Shown here: positions 43,470 to 55,570 of the stretch, piece by piece | How positions within the stretch are numbered: position 1 is the first letter of the stretch | Layout: the number at the start of each line of letters is the position of its first letter | NCBI GenBank assembly: GCA_951230915.1 | Contig: OX579640.1 | Coordinates: 15,024,981 to 15,088,980, forward strand | DNA from: Antitrichia curtipendula | Lineage: Eukaryota > Streptophyta > Bryopsida > Hypnales > Leucodontaceae | Direction: 5' to 3' | DNA length: 64,000 nt | Made by a program: the position numbers and the translations under genes | Notes under the pieces: model-generated | What the model was told of the DNA's origin: nothing | Database searches by the model: none | The model's input: the letters and a program-made list of their open reading frames with translations, nothing else

Positions 43470-44040
43470 AGGTACACATTTTTTTGTAATTCAAGTTGAA
43501 CGATGCATTTTTGAATTCTCCAAATAGAAACTAAAAGGGTTCAAAGTTCAAAAAACAAATCAAATATGTCTTATATTTTGTAGAGCTCTAATTGAATGGG
43601 TTTATTTTTGGTAATGGGGGCTACAAAGGTTTGGAAATTGGAATTCTCATCAATAACATGTTACAATGTATTCAAATGTAGTTCAAGGATTAATTTTTGA
43701 AAATAGAGACTACAAGGATTTGAAAAGGAAACAAAATGCAAGTTCTAATGGTTTTGAAGCAAATTCAAGGCTTTAGTCTTGTTACTGGATCCTACAAGGG
43801 TTTTGATTTCAAATCAAATGAAAGTTATGTTTTGTTTAGTTATAGTTGAAGGCTTTATGGTGTTGGTAAATTGTTGTTTTAAGTATTTAAAATTCAAATC
43901 AAATACAAGTTAAATGCTATGTGCTTGTACTTCAAGGGCTTCAAGTTGAAGTACAGGTTATAAGGGTTTGGAAATCCCTTCAAATATAAATAATTGATTG
44001 AAAGAATATGGGTTCTTTATCAAGTGAATTCCAAATTGTT
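43470..44040 (-). repeat. Degenerate tandem units in the left arm
   Basis: Units with ggatcctacaagggttttgatttcaaatca-like text (here in 20-base parts: ggatcctacaagggttttga) recur. They are the complement of units in the array at 45726-46560. Confidence 0.55.
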
Positions 44041-44100
44041 TTAATTCACCAAGCTCCCGACAAAAAACGGGTCTGAGTGAGGAAGTGAGCAAGCCAACAA

Positions 44101-44280
44101 GGCCCCCTTTCCTTTCCTTTGAAATTCACAACGGAAAAAAATATGGTTTGATTGAACATGGGCCCCCTTTCCTTTCCTTTGAAATTCACAACGAAAAAAA
44201 ATACGGTTTGATTGAACAAGGGCCCCCTTTCATTCCGGAAAAAATTACTTGAATTTGTATCTAACTTAAAAAAATGTGGT
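44101..44280 (+). repeat. Exact 60-bp tandem repeat
   Basis: 44101-44160 and 44161-44220 are nearly identical 60-bp units that start ggccccctttcctttccttt. A third, diverged unit starts at 44221. Confidence 0.9.
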
Positions 44281-45460
44281 TCACGTGAACAAGGGTCCCC
44301 CCTTATTGGAAGTTATTGCTTATAAATTCAAAAGGAATTAGTATTTACTTGCCTACAATGCAAAAAAATATGGTTCAATTAAACGAGGGCCCCTTTATTG
44401 CTTCTTAATGGAGGATGAATTAAATTCATTTGCCTACAAGGAAAAAAAATATAGGTCTTCGGAGCAAGGTTCTTCTTTTTTACTTTTAAATTTACAAGAA
44501 TTAGTTTTTTTAGCACATTGTGGAACTAGATTTTTTGACTTTGAACATTTTAAACTTTAAACTTTTGCACTAATAAGTTTTGAGCTTTAACTCTTTACAA
44601 TGGAGAGTTGAGTTGAGAGTCTAGCAAAAAAAAGAAAATGAAAAAAAACTTAATTTTATTATTAAAAAAATTGTTAAATAGAAATAGGTACAAGATAGTA
44701 GGAAAATATAAAATATTAATATCTTTTATATGGAATTAAAATTCATTAATCCCAATGGTGAGATTGTTCTAGCAAAAAATCTAAACCACAAAGAACAATT
44801 TTTTTTTTTAAATTATAAAAGTTGCATTCAGAAATGAATCCTACAAGTTATTTTTTTCAGGAAGATGCTCTAAGTGCCCGAAAAATAAGATTGTCTATAA
44901 CTTTCTCATAACAAATCCAAATGGAATGAATTAGAGCTTCCTAGAATCCTAGATAGACAAAAATATAATCTATGGCAAAAAAAAGAAAAGAAAAGAAATT
45001 CAAACTTCTCCAAAAATTTTTTGCTAAAATCCCTCTCCCTTGTTTTGAGCTTATTTGGGCATAACTTTTGTTCCCAAGCACCAATTGAAAAAACAATTAT
45101 ATTTCCACGAAGCTTATAAGTTTTTCTATCTGCATAAAGAATTTTAAAAAATCAAGACAAAAATTCAACCCGTAGGTACCTGCCCAAAATCCCATTTGTC
45201 CCCCGAGGGGACAATGGTCCTTTAGGGGTTCAAAAAATGTGTTCACGTGAGCAAGGGTCCCCTTTATTGCTCATAAATTCAAAAGAAATTAGTAATTTTT
45301 TGCCTACAATGCAAAAATATATGGTTTAATTAAATGAGGGCCCCTTTATTGCTTCTTAATGGAGAATGAATTAAATTCATTCGCCTCCAAGGGAAAAAAA
45401 TACGAGTCCATGGAGCAAGGTTCCTCTTCCTTTACTTTTAAATTCACAAGGAATTAGTTC
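44270..45460 (+). repeat. Direct duplication of about 230 bp separated by a MITE
   Basis: 44270-44500 (tggttcacgtgaacaagggt, gagggcccctttattgcttc) recurs at 45229-45460. The truncated family A element lies exactly between the two copies. Confidence 0.75.
44500..45228. mobile_element. piggyBac-like MITE, family A, left end missing
   Basis: It ends GGTCCTTTAGGGG at 45228 and its interior matches 62610-63435 and 52200-53115 (for instance cccaatggtgagattgttct). The left terminus is lost at about 44500. The right flank is TTCA. Confidence 0.75.
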
Positions 45461-45552
45461 TACTTGGCCCCAATGGAAAAAAAATGGTTCGGTTGTACAA
45501 GGCCTCCTTTCATTCAAAATTAAATTAATTCAATCTGACTTCAATTTTTAAA

Positions 45553-45660
45553 AATCGTCCGGGCCCTGACTACTTCCGTCTACACCTTGATCCAATCTTG
45601 TCCGCACCTCGACACAATTCCGTCCCCGCCCTAACTTCCGTCCGCGATCTAGCAACTCTC
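45553..45660 (+). repeat. Orphan GC-rich block like hAT subterminal repeats
   Basis: Text such as ccgtccccgccctaacttcc and gaccctgactacttccgtc-like units resembles the subterminal arrays, here without a terminal inverted repeat. It may be the remnant of another hAT end. Confidence 0.55.
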
Positions 45661-45725
45661 TCCCTGACAAACTTGAACACGCGAACTCACAAACTTGAAC
45701 ACGCGAACTCACAAACTTGAACACA
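45661..45725 (+). repeat. 22-bp tandem repeat, three units
   Basis: The unit aaacttgaacacgcgaactcac is repeated nearly exactly three times. Confidence 0.85.
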
Positions 45726-46560
45726 CAAATATCTTAACTAGTACTTTATTTCAATCCTAAACCTTCTAGTAGCCCTTACAAAAAGAACCCATTGAAGGTG
45801 AATTCCACAAAAATCTTAACAAGTATTTTATCTCAATTCCAAAGCCTTCTACAAATCTACGATCCCATTACCAAAAAGTACTATTGAACTTGAATTCTAA
45901 AATAACTTAATTAGTATCTGATTTCAATCCCAAACCCTTCTAGGATCCTATTACACAAAATGAAATTTTCTAGTTAATGATTGAATTCCAAAATAACATG
46001 ACTAGTATTTAATTTCAATACCAAACCCTTGTAAGATGATTCTTGCTCATCATCTCTTCATTTGTCTAGCCTCTAGTTTGGACTTATGGTTTGTGACTTT
46101 TTTTAATGCAATGGGTTTGTCCTGTTTGTTCTAAAAATAAATAAATAAATAAAACTTCTAAGATCTCATATCGAAAATAACCCGTTGAACTTGAATTCAA
46201 AAATAACCTAACCAGTGTTTGATTTCAATCCAAAAGCATTCTACGATTCCATTACAGAAAAAAAAAATTTAGTTGAATGACTGAATTCAAAATAACTAGA
46301 CTAGTATTACATTTCAATCCTAAACCGCTTTGGTATCCCCATTACAAAAAGTACTATTGAACTTGAATTCTAAAAGAATTTAACTAGTATTTGATTTCAA
46401 TCCAAACCCTTCTAGGATCCCATTACACAAATAAAATTTTCTAGCTGAATGATTGAATTCCAAAATAACATGACTAGTATTTAATTTCAATCCCAAACCG
46501 ATTTGGTATCTCCAATACAAAAATATACCGTTGAACTTGAATTCCAGAGTAACGTTGTCG
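45726..46560 (+). repeat. Degenerate tandem array, unit about 75-135 bp
   Basis: Units share actagtatttgatttcaatc, caaacccttctaggatccca, ttacacaaaa or ttacaaaaagtac, and gttgaacttgaattc. About eight copies are visible, interrupted near 46040-46165 by unrelated text. Complementary units lie in the left arm of the hAT element. Confidence 0.7.
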
Positions 46561-46789
46561 AGTAGAGAGGCCTTGCCTTGGGAAAGCGCCAAACTTCTGG
46601 CTGCAAGTAGACTTGGCCGGGAAATAAAGGGGCCCGTGATTTAACAAATATATGTGTGCATGCTCACAAAATCTTTATAATCCATCATAAAATCTTCATA
46701 TCACATCACATGTTTGTACAAAGTAGTTGGAGTTGCTCATAAGTTGCATAAGTTCCCTTCTAGGAAGGTCTCGCCACTAATATAAGTGC

Positions 46790-47650
46790 CACAGCCGCTC
46801 CAGAACTCCAAATTGAGAATGAAACACTTCTCTGGAAAGCTAACAACAATATCTACAAACCCTCTAAAATTCAACTTAAACTATCACACTGTCCAACTTT
46901 TATAGTCAGTCAAAATTTGTTCTCTTCAACTCCAAGGCAGCTCACCACTACTCTTCTCCCAAGACCATAACTCTCACATATGAACTCCAAACTAATGGTG
47001 TGATGTCTTTCTAGAAAGCAAACACAATAATCTACACAAATAATAAGTTTCAACTCAAAATAAGATACTGTCCGACTTTCATAGTTGGTCAAAGTTCACT
47101 CTCTCCATTTCGAAGGCAGCTCATTACTACTCTTCTTCCAAACCCATAACTCTCACATAAAAATTTCAAACTGATTGTGTGATGTCTCTATAGAAATCTA
47201 ACATGCTAATCTACAAACTTCCCAAATTTCAATATAAAATAAGATAATGTCCGACTTTTACAGCCGTTCAAAGTTCTCTTTCTTCAAATCAAAGGCAGCC
47301 TCTCACTACTTCGCCTCTAACCCTATAACTTTTGCATATTACTTTCAAATGAAAAGAATGATAGCTCTTTAGAAAGCTAACATCCAGATACACACTTTCA
47401 TAAAATCTCAAAGCAGAAAAACTTCTCGCCCAAAAGTTATGAGCCCTCAAACATTTTGTCTTCTCGCTCTATGGCAATTATCCCTCTATCACTTCATCAA
47501 GCATAACTTCCACACAAAAACTCCAAATTGAGCGAGTGATAGGTTTTTGGAAACCTCAAAACAAGATAAACAAGATCACAAAATTCCATTATCAAAACTC
47601 TTCTGTACAAAACGCTATCTCTCTTCAAAATTTCGGTTCTCCTTAAGCAA
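46790..47650 (+). repeat. Degenerate tandem array, unit about 186 bp
   Basis: Units carry aaggcagctca.tactactc, cccataactctcacata, tgtgatgtct, agaaa.c.aacac, aaaataagata.tgtccgac and tcaaagttc. Four to five copies are visible at about 46912, 47097, 47280 and 47460. Such arrays are common in non-coding parts of plant retrotransposons, but no such element is complete here. Confidence 0.75.
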
Positions 47651-48769
47651 AAACTAAGAAGAGGAAGAAGAAGGCCCTCCACCTTATCTTCCACCTCACC
47701 CCCTATCCCCTCCACCTAAGCAAATTGCCACATGTCACTAAAGGCCACATAGACCACAATTTGTCCATTGACCACCCCTTTCCCCCCATAACTCTATCCT
47801 TATCTCCAACGTGGCAACTACATGGCCTTCAAATCTCTTTTAAAATTCAAAAGAAAGATAAAACAATCTTTATCTTTCCATTTAATAACTTTTAAAATCT
47901 ACAAACAAAGTTTAAAATGCTTTCAACTAAAGAAATTAAAGAACTAATGCCTAATGGTTGTCTAATAGAGGTAAAAAAGATAGAATCTTCTCTATGTGGA
48001 TCTTTAGACACTCCAAAAAACCCTCTAATTTGACAACATTTAGTTGTTTTTACATAGTGTATGTATACAAAATGCGACAACATAACTAATATTTCATTTC
48101 AATACCACCCCCTTTTTATATCTTCATTACAAGAATATATCGTTGAAGTCTTGAAGACCCAAACCTTTGTAGCCTCTTTTTTCGAATACAAACCCTTCAA
48201 GTATATTTCAATGCATTATAATTTTAATTTGATTTCAAGCCAAACCCTTGTAGCTATTTATTTCAAAAATAAAGTCTTCAACAAAAAGCCAAAAAAGTAT
48301 AAGTTGGTTTTGATTTGATCTGTAACCTCCAAACCCTAAATCCCAAATAGGTTCTATTTAGAAGAATGAAAAATGAATCCTTGAACTCGAATTTAAACAA
48401 ATATGTACCTTGTCTTTCATTAGGACTCCAAATCCTTTGGGATTCTACTCACACAAATTTTGTCCTTCTTGTTTGGAAGTTAATTTTTATTTTCTGAAAT
48501 TTCCTTTTTTTTGGGTGGGGACTAGTTCTCAAGTCTTTTGGGAAGCCAAAAAGGACAAGTGCGGCACAAGAAAGGAGCCACATCCTTCGATGAATTGTCT
48601 TTGAATTCAAAAGGCGGTTGGACCCCTTAATGTAACTATTGACTTGCAGATATTCCCCGAAATCAAATGAAGGGCTGGCTGCATTAATGGGTTTTCCCTC
48701 TCCATGGGAAGGAAGTATCCCATGCCAACTTCAAATGTTGAAGCTGAATTTCACTCCCCCTTCTTGTCC

Positions 48770-49240
48770 TGCTCAACGTTTGCGCCCCTACGTCTACGCC
48801 CTGTCCACTCGTCCGCTCCCCTACGTCCGCGCCCTATCAAGTTGTCCACGCCCTGTCTAGTCGTCCGTGCCCCTACGTCCGCGCCCTGTCTAGTCGTCTG
48901 CGCCCCTACCTCCACGCCCTAACAAGAAGTCTGCGCCCTAGCAGGAAGTCCACACACTATCGTCCGCGCCCTGACAAATGAATTTGCGCCTTGACAAAAA
49001 CACCCACGCCTAGAACAGTTGGCGCCCTGACAGTGACATCCGCACCATCCACTGACGTCCGCGCCTTGACTTTCACATCCGTGCCCTTATTCCAGCGTGG
49101 ACTGCCAATGTGGAAGCGTCTTGCCAATTGGAAAATTTCAAAAATGAAAGGCATCCGAACTGTCCGAACTGTCCGCCCGCCCGATCTGGTTTGCCCGTCC
49201 GTCCGTCCTGTCCAATCACCTCAACCCGTCTGTTATGACA
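48770..49240 (+). repeat. GC-rich subterminal minisatellite, right arm of the large hAT element
   Basis: Units of the type cctacgtccgcgccctgtct and tagtcgtccgtgcc are repeated. It is the inverted counterpart of 42720-43110. Confidence 0.75.
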
Positions 49241-49254
49241 ACCCTGACATTTGG

Positions 49255-49910
49255 TATGCATCCACCATTGAATTTTTTTTATTCACAATTATTTGGTACC
49301 AATAAATTGAGTTGAAATTTTCCTTTGTATTAGGTGGCAATTCCTACAGTGTTGTAGTGCTAACAAATTTGTGATGTTGTCATGCATTTGGAAGTGGTAT
49401 TTGTGGTTTTCTACTAACAAGAATGAGTACTAAATCATTCTAGTTCGTTTTCCTCCTATTTTCAATCTAAAGCTTGCCATTTTGGCATTAGAAGTTCTAG
49501 GCAACTACAAAAAAACTAAAAAATCTAAACTCATTTACATTCTATCAAAAACATCTCAACATTCATGTGACTATTTCTTCTAGATTTGTTTCTAGCACCA
49601 TCTCTAAGCTTTGAACTTCAAGATCCTACAGTTATAATTTACTTTAAAGCTTTTCTAATCATTTGTAGAGCTCATGATCTAAAAGTTCAAAAATGCCTTC
49701 TGGAAACAAGAAAAGAAGGCTTGGACATTTAGAGGGTAATCATAAAGTAGTGCAAGGGGTTTGTTTTGTGGTGTTTGGACATGTAATGCAAAAGTTATGG
49801 TTTCTTTCAAAAGAAAAGATAATTTAATTCAATTTTTTATTACTTTGAAATTCAATAACTTTCACACCGTAGGTCCAAATGTCACAAAATAAAATGTGCG
49901 CACTCTTCCT
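49255..49910. other. AT-rich DNA with element fragments
   Basis: A family C-like right end (ggcttggacatttagaggg) lies near 49718-49736. The next 150 bp (gtttgttttgtggtgtttgg, acatg) resemble the small element at 783-1177. No complete element was delimited. Confidence 0.45.
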
Positions 49911-51598
49911 TGCGGAGAGATTACCAACAACATCAAAAATATTGCTAGGAATTCACGATTTCTAACATCTCAATGTATTGTGGTATCAAATAAGCAAAGC
50001 AGAATAAACAACTTAATTTAAAGTATAGACTATTATGCCTTGTGTTGTTAAAACAGTATAATAAAAATAAAAATAATTTTTTTTTTATATATCTTTAACT
50101 CATAAAAACTTCTAAATTCAATATCTTCTTTGTTGTGAATTAGAACGCCACGAAATTAAAGTTGTAAATCGCTACTCGATAGCTTTTTGACGGTACTAAG
50201 AATGTGACCAGGAGATGCACAATCCTAGAGATCTCAATATAACAAATAAACAAACAAGACAAAAATAAAAATAAAATAGCCTAACTTAAAGTATAGCCTA
50301 GTCATTATTACAACCAAAATAAAAATAAAAATATTTCTTTAGTTTTTAATTAATAAAATCTACAAACTTCAATATATTTTCTTCCTTGAGTTGTATAGTT
50401 ATAGATTCTATAGATAATGGGTGAATAATAGTAATTTTTTTTATTAAAATCTCTGATTTTCTTGGTTCTATTACACTTGAGAGGTTAATATTTAGATATT
50501 ACCAGTTAAGATAGACTTTACTATAAGATATAATCAATAGATGAATAAAAGTAGATGAATGGGGTGTGATCTATAGTGGCGGTTAGAACCGATTAGGTGA
50601 AATCAACTGTCAAGTAGATCTTGGAAGCAGTCTTTAAGAGAGTCCAAAGCTCCTACGGTGGTGGCCGGCAATGTGTAATTGAGCGATTGATGTACGGTTT
50701 TTTTGTGAATTAAGTGTAGTGAGGAATTAATTATATTGTGTTGGTGCTAGTGTTTGACTTTGTGAATGTGCTGGATTGATTGATGTCAACAGAGTGGGAT
50801 GGTGAAGAAGTGAAACAATTGTAGAAACAATGATGAAATATAGTGCTGAAGTTAAATGAAAATCTAGAGTTCAAGTGTGGTGTTCTATTGGATTTAATTT
50901 GTGTTTGTATGTGTTTGATTTTTTTGTAGTTGAAATCCATTGTAAGTCAATGTGTGTTGTGACGGTGATCCATAGTCTGTGAGTTTTATTGTTATTGAAG
51001 ATGTGCTGAAATGCAGATAAATTGATTGTATTGTTGTGATCTGGGTTGAGTGTTAGATCTATAGATTTAGTTTTCGAAAAATTGTCTATTGTGTGATGGA
51101 GAATTAATGTTGCATAATGGCTAATTTCAATTGTGTATCAATTGTGAATTGCATGCAGGATGTAGTATAAGAGTTAATGGAAATTGTGTCAATTGGTGTA
51201 ATGCAATAGTTTTACAATTGTGAGACATATGAATTTAGAAGAAATGACCGGGTCCAATAGAAAAAGGAATCAATGTAGATTTTGTTGTAAAAATAATTAC
51301 TCAAGGAAAATGTGTAAAAATCCTATAGTTGGAATCAGAAAACAATTGGAACCCAAGTAGAAAGTAGTCAATCAAAGCAGCCAAATATCTATTGAAGCTG
51401 GCAAGACTAAATTGGAGTCTAATGAAGTTCTAGCTCAAATTAAAGAATAAAAAAGCATTAGATTCTAGATGGTGAAAAAGAAATCAAGCTAGGATGTTAA
51501 AGAGTGACATTGACAATTGTATAGAGCTTTGTCATAAATGAGCAAGATAAATTGTTGAAATGAGCAAGAGTTCAAGAGAATTTACCATCTAACATCTT
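49911..51598. other. AT-rich intergenic DNA, nothing recognised
   Basis: No gene or element boundary was found in about 1.7 kb. Confidence 0.4.
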
Positions 51599-51910
51599 GG
51601 TCCATCCACAATCACACAAAGGATAAGGGATAATTTGAAGATGGGAGATTGATTGTTGGACATCTAAACGTTGTTTCAGACATATGGGTGTTGTTTCAAA
51701 CATTCTACTTTAAATACAATTTTTGCTTTACATATCCCATATACTTTGTTTTACTTTCTACTACTTTGCTTGTATAGAGAGCTTTTTTTTTCATCCATCT
51801 ATACGTCCATCCCTTTTTCTTTTTGCAAAGCATGCCACGTGTCTACCTTTCCCTTAAATTTTCACATTTGATTAATGTTTTATTGCAACCTACACTAACT
51901 TTTATAGACT
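51599..51910 (+). repeat. Dispersed repeat, copy 2 (partner at 17940-18310)
   Basis: It has the same block order as copy 1: ggtccatccacaat, caaaggataagggataattt, gttttactttctac, ccatcccttttt, gcatgccacgtgtctacctt. Confidence 0.65.
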
Positions 51911-52199
51911 TACCTTCAATGAAAATAAGTTTGTTTGCTGGCATGGCAGTACTTGGTTTTGGAGATGTACAAAAAATTCATCACTATGTTTGAGTTTATG
52001 TTGAATAAAACATGAACGTCAATGATAGCATCAACGCATTTTGACAATAATTTATCAACGCACTTTGCGACATCCATAGAAATCAATGTTCTTGGATCAC
52101 CAACCCTCTGACATCCTAATGTCTATAAAAACACCACAGGTCAAAGGCCTGACATAAAAAAAACCCAGGATTCTTATGGTGACATTAATAGTTGATTAA

Positions 52200-53115
52200 C
52201 CCCTAAAGTCCCGAGGCCTTTTCTCCATCAAAACACACTCAAAACTGCCACTTCTACTGCAAAGAGCAAAAAACTATAAAAAATTGTTTTTTTTTGCATA
52301 TCTAACCGTAGGATCTTATACTAGACTAGTATGAGAATGTGTGCAAGAAATTTCAGAAACTTTGACCGAATAGATTGCAAGATATTTGCATTCAAAGTGA
52401 AGAAAACAAGTTTTTTTGCACCTTGCTTGACTAGATTTTTGGGCTTTGAACCTATTTAACATAAATTTTTTGTATTGTTGATATTGATTTTCTAAGTTTA
52501 TATGTTGAATACTTCAGTTGAGAATCTAGGAATTTTTTTTTTTAAAAAACACACTAAACTTTTACTCATTAAAAAATTGTTAAGTAGAAGTAGGTTCAAG
52601 ATTGAAAGAATAACTAAATCATTAATAGCTCTAAGACAAAATCGAAATACCATAATCCCAACAGTGAGATTGTTCTAGCAAGCAAATTCAACCTTGTCTA
52701 ACAATTTTTTTCTGAAAATTGTAAACATTGCATTCAAAAATGAATCCTAAAAGTTATTTTTTCAAGAAGATGCTTAGATTGCCCAAAAAACTAAGATTGT
52801 CCATAACTTTTTCATTATTAGTCCAAATAGAATGAATCAAAGCTTCAAATGTAGACAAAAAGACATAGATTTTGAAAAAAATATTTAAGAAATTTATTTT
52901 TACTTTCTGTGATTTTTTTGTGTTGCCCGCCAAACTCTATTTTTGGCATAACTTTTTCTCTCGGGCACCAATTGAAATAAAAATTATATATCCACAAAGT
53001 TCTCGCAGAACTGCAGAACATCAAAAAATCCCCAAAAAATTCTCTACAAATTGAGGTCACAGGAACCTACCCGGACCCAAATTGTCCCCCGAGGGAGCAA
53101 ATGGGGCTTTAGGGG
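52200..53115. mobile_element. piggyBac-like MITE, family A, best-preserved copy
   Basis: This 916-bp element starts CCCCTAAAGTCCCGAGGCC and ends GGGGCTTTAGGGG. TTAA is exact on both sides (52196-52199 and 53116-53119). The interior matches 27770-28681 throughout. There is no coding frame. Confidence 0.92.
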
Positions 53116-53187
53116 TTAACAATCCAACTCTCATGTGTCTCCAATACATCAGTCCATTAACACATGTCCATCAAAACATGTCCATTA

Positions 53188-53825
53188 ACCCGTAAAGAAC
53201 TAGCCTTGTGTTCTTGGTTGTATAACTTTTTTTAACAAGTACATGTGAGCGAAGATTTGACTTATTTAGGCTGAAATTCTTTTACAAGTTGTGGACGGGG
53301 AATGTCTTCCATGAGTGCTAAATTTCATTTCATTTGAGTATATAAGTGAAAAGTACTGATGCAAAATGTTGTTTGTTTCTCAACTTGGGCAAAAGGGCAA
53401 ATAAAAAAAATCACATTTTACAAAAATAAAAATTTGAAATTGATTTTCAAGATTCATATATACGTAGAAAGCTCTGAATCGTTCCATTTTGATCAATGAG
53501 ATGACAGTTATGAGGAGTTTTAGTTTGCGGGCAATTATGAATTCTCTACTTTAAAATAAACTTTGAAGTCCTTTATTTAACTCAATTTTTAAGGTTTTTT
53601 GAAAACAATAAAAACATTGGCTGTAGATTGTTTATTATAACATTACAACCATTGGGATTGACATTTTTCAATTTCATAACTAAATTCTTACCAATTTAGT
53701 ATTTTGAATAATTGTCTACTTCATTCTACTTACTATTTTTTTCCTATATGTTGTACATTTCGAATTATCTAAAAAAATTCAAGCATGTAGCCAACTTGCC
53801 TTGAAGAATGAAACCACTTAGCATA
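53188..53825. mobile_element. piggyBac-like MITE, family B, right-truncated
   Basis: It starts CCCGTAAAGAACTAGCC after TTAA (53184-53187). Its interior matches 16360-17061 (gaggagttttagtttg, actttgaagtcctttat, acatttttcaatttcataac) and 25500-26267 in complement. Homology stops near 53825 without a terminus. Confidence 0.7.
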
Positions 53826-54405
53826 AAACTTTATACTAAATTAGAACCTAGTTGTGTTCATCTAATTACCAAGAGTGGATAATTAAATGTCCATAGTGCA
53901 GCATAGTTAGAATACACCTCCATTACTTAGATTTCGAATTACCCCATACACTGACAATCATTTGACATTCAACATAAAGTGAGCAACTATAGGAGAAAAA
54001 ATAATGAAAAAGCAAATAAAATATAAACTTCGTGGTCCTTTGAAGGCTTTCTAGTAGCCCTTTGGAGGGTTCATTTTTCTCTAAGAGCAATGAAGAATAA
54101 TCTACAAAATTTATAAGGCATTAATGAATTTTTACACCTTAGCTATGACTACTATTTACCACTATCAATATTAATTTCGCTTATAATTGATATAAATTTG
54201 ATACTTTAATACTCATTTTTAAAGTTAATTTTAAATCTGTATTTTTTTTTATGAAAAATTAATTATATAAATCTATAAAGTGAATTATGTGAAGAATATA
54301 ATATCTATAATAATAATAATTATTATTATTATATATGTACATACATGTAAGAATAATCTAAAATTTTGACCAATATAAAAAATAGAGAGAGATTTTAATC
54401 AATTC
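53826..54405. other. AT-rich intergenic DNA with ATT/AAT microsatellite
   Basis: A short aataataataat/attattattat microsatellite lies at about 54308-54332. No gene was recognised. Confidence 0.45.
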
Positions 54406-54409
54406 TTAA

Positions 54410-55309
54410 CCCCTAAAGTTCTAAAGCCATTTTCCATCCAAAAACACTAAAAAATCCCATTTCTATTGCAAAGAGCATAAAACTTTAAAAATTAAGGAAT
54501 AGCATATGTAACCAAAGGATCTTGGATTAGACTAGTATAATAATGTATTGAAGAAATTGAAGAAACTTTGACCATGTAGATTGCAAGACATTTGCGTTTA
54601 AAGAGAATTTTTTTTTTTTTTTTTTTTTGCATCTTGCATTGATTGAGTAGATCACAAGATTTTGAATCATCTTATCTTAAAAAAATTTGCACTACTAATG
54701 TTAAAGTTGAAAAATATTATATTGGAGAATTGAATTGAAAATCTATAGAAAAAAAATTATTAAAAAAAAAAATTGATTTTCATTCTTTAAAAATTTGATA
54801 AGTAGAAGTAGATATGATATTGAAGGAAAGACCAATTTGTTAATAACTCTGAGATGGAAGCGAAACACATTGAAATGGTGAGATGGTTCTAGCAAGCATA
54901 TAACACCTTGTGAAACATTATTATTATGATAATTTTGAACTCAAAAATGAATCTAGTATGTTATTTCTTAAGAAAATGCTATGATAATAAAACAAAAAGC
55001 TCCATAACTTTCACATTGCTAGTCCAAAAAAAATGAATCAGATCTTGCTATGTAGATTAAAACATAATCTGTAAGATAAAAATTTAAAAAAAATTATTTC
55101 AATCTTTTGCAATTTGATTTTTTGCATAGAACTAATTTTGAAGTTTTGGGGGGCATAACTTTTGCTCCTAACCATCAATTGAAATAAAAATTGTATTCTT
55201 ACAAAACTAATGTTTTTAATTATATAAAAAAAAAGTAAAAAAGAAGAAGATTATTGGAGTCTAATTGAAATCCATTTTATCTCGCATTGGGGCAATGGAA
55301 CTTAAAGGG
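54410..55309. mobile_element. piggyBac-like MITE, family A
   Basis: This 900-bp element starts CCCCTAAAGTTCTAAAGCC after TTAA (54406-54409) and ends GGAACTTAAAGGG, with right flank TTCA. It contains a T-run at about 54608-54629. The interior follows family A (ggatcttggattagactagt). Confidence 0.82.
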
Positions 55310-55311
55310 TT

Positions 55312-55570
55312 CACTTCCAAATCCCAAGGCTTTTTTGAGCTTCTAGAAGTTTTCTCAAAACTAAAAAACATTTCATGACTTCAATTGAAGACTAAAAATG
55401 TGAAAGTGATTTGAAGGCAAACATACATAACATACATAACCATAATCAATTTATAGCTTTTCAAAATCTACTCTAGAATTTTTTTAAATGAATTTTCATT
55501 GTGATTTCCTTTTAATTAAAGATCCAATGCATTTAAGGCTCATCTTAATGAGCTTGTAATTCCAAAATAT
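55312..55570 (-). mobile_element. Family C fragment abutting the family A element
   Basis: On the minus strand the text (cattgg..ctttaattaaaag; cacaatgaaaattcatttaa; gtagattttgaaaagctat) matches the middle of 22000-22656. Both termini are degraded. Confidence 0.55.

Larger units (their letters stand above)
42712..49246. mobile_element. Large non-autonomous hAT element with long inverted arms
   Basis: The 6535-bp element begins CAGGGTTGTCATA and ends with its complement. ACATTTGG flanks it exactly at 42704-42711 and 49247-49254, the 8-bp duplication of hAT transposons, whose ends often start CAGGG. The arms 42712-43500 and about 48400-49246 are inverted copies of one another, highly similar over the non-GC part (for instance gaagggctggctgcattaat and its complement). 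Each arm carries a GC-rich minisatellite near the tip. The interior holds tandem repeats and a piggyBac-like MITE. No hAT transposase text was found. Confidence 0.9.

Noticed and set aside
46790..47650. Tandem array as a centromeric satellite
   Set aside because: Only four or five degenerate units lie inside a transposon, so a satellite role is not supported.
42712..49246. Hidden hAT transposase inside the large element
   Set aside because: Frames here are short, AT-driven or repeat-derived, and no BED finger or hATC-like text was seen.
48770..49305. Coding frames in the GC-rich minisatellite (72-104 aa)
   Set aside because: They are repeats of a short unit read in frame, located at a transposon end, without domains.
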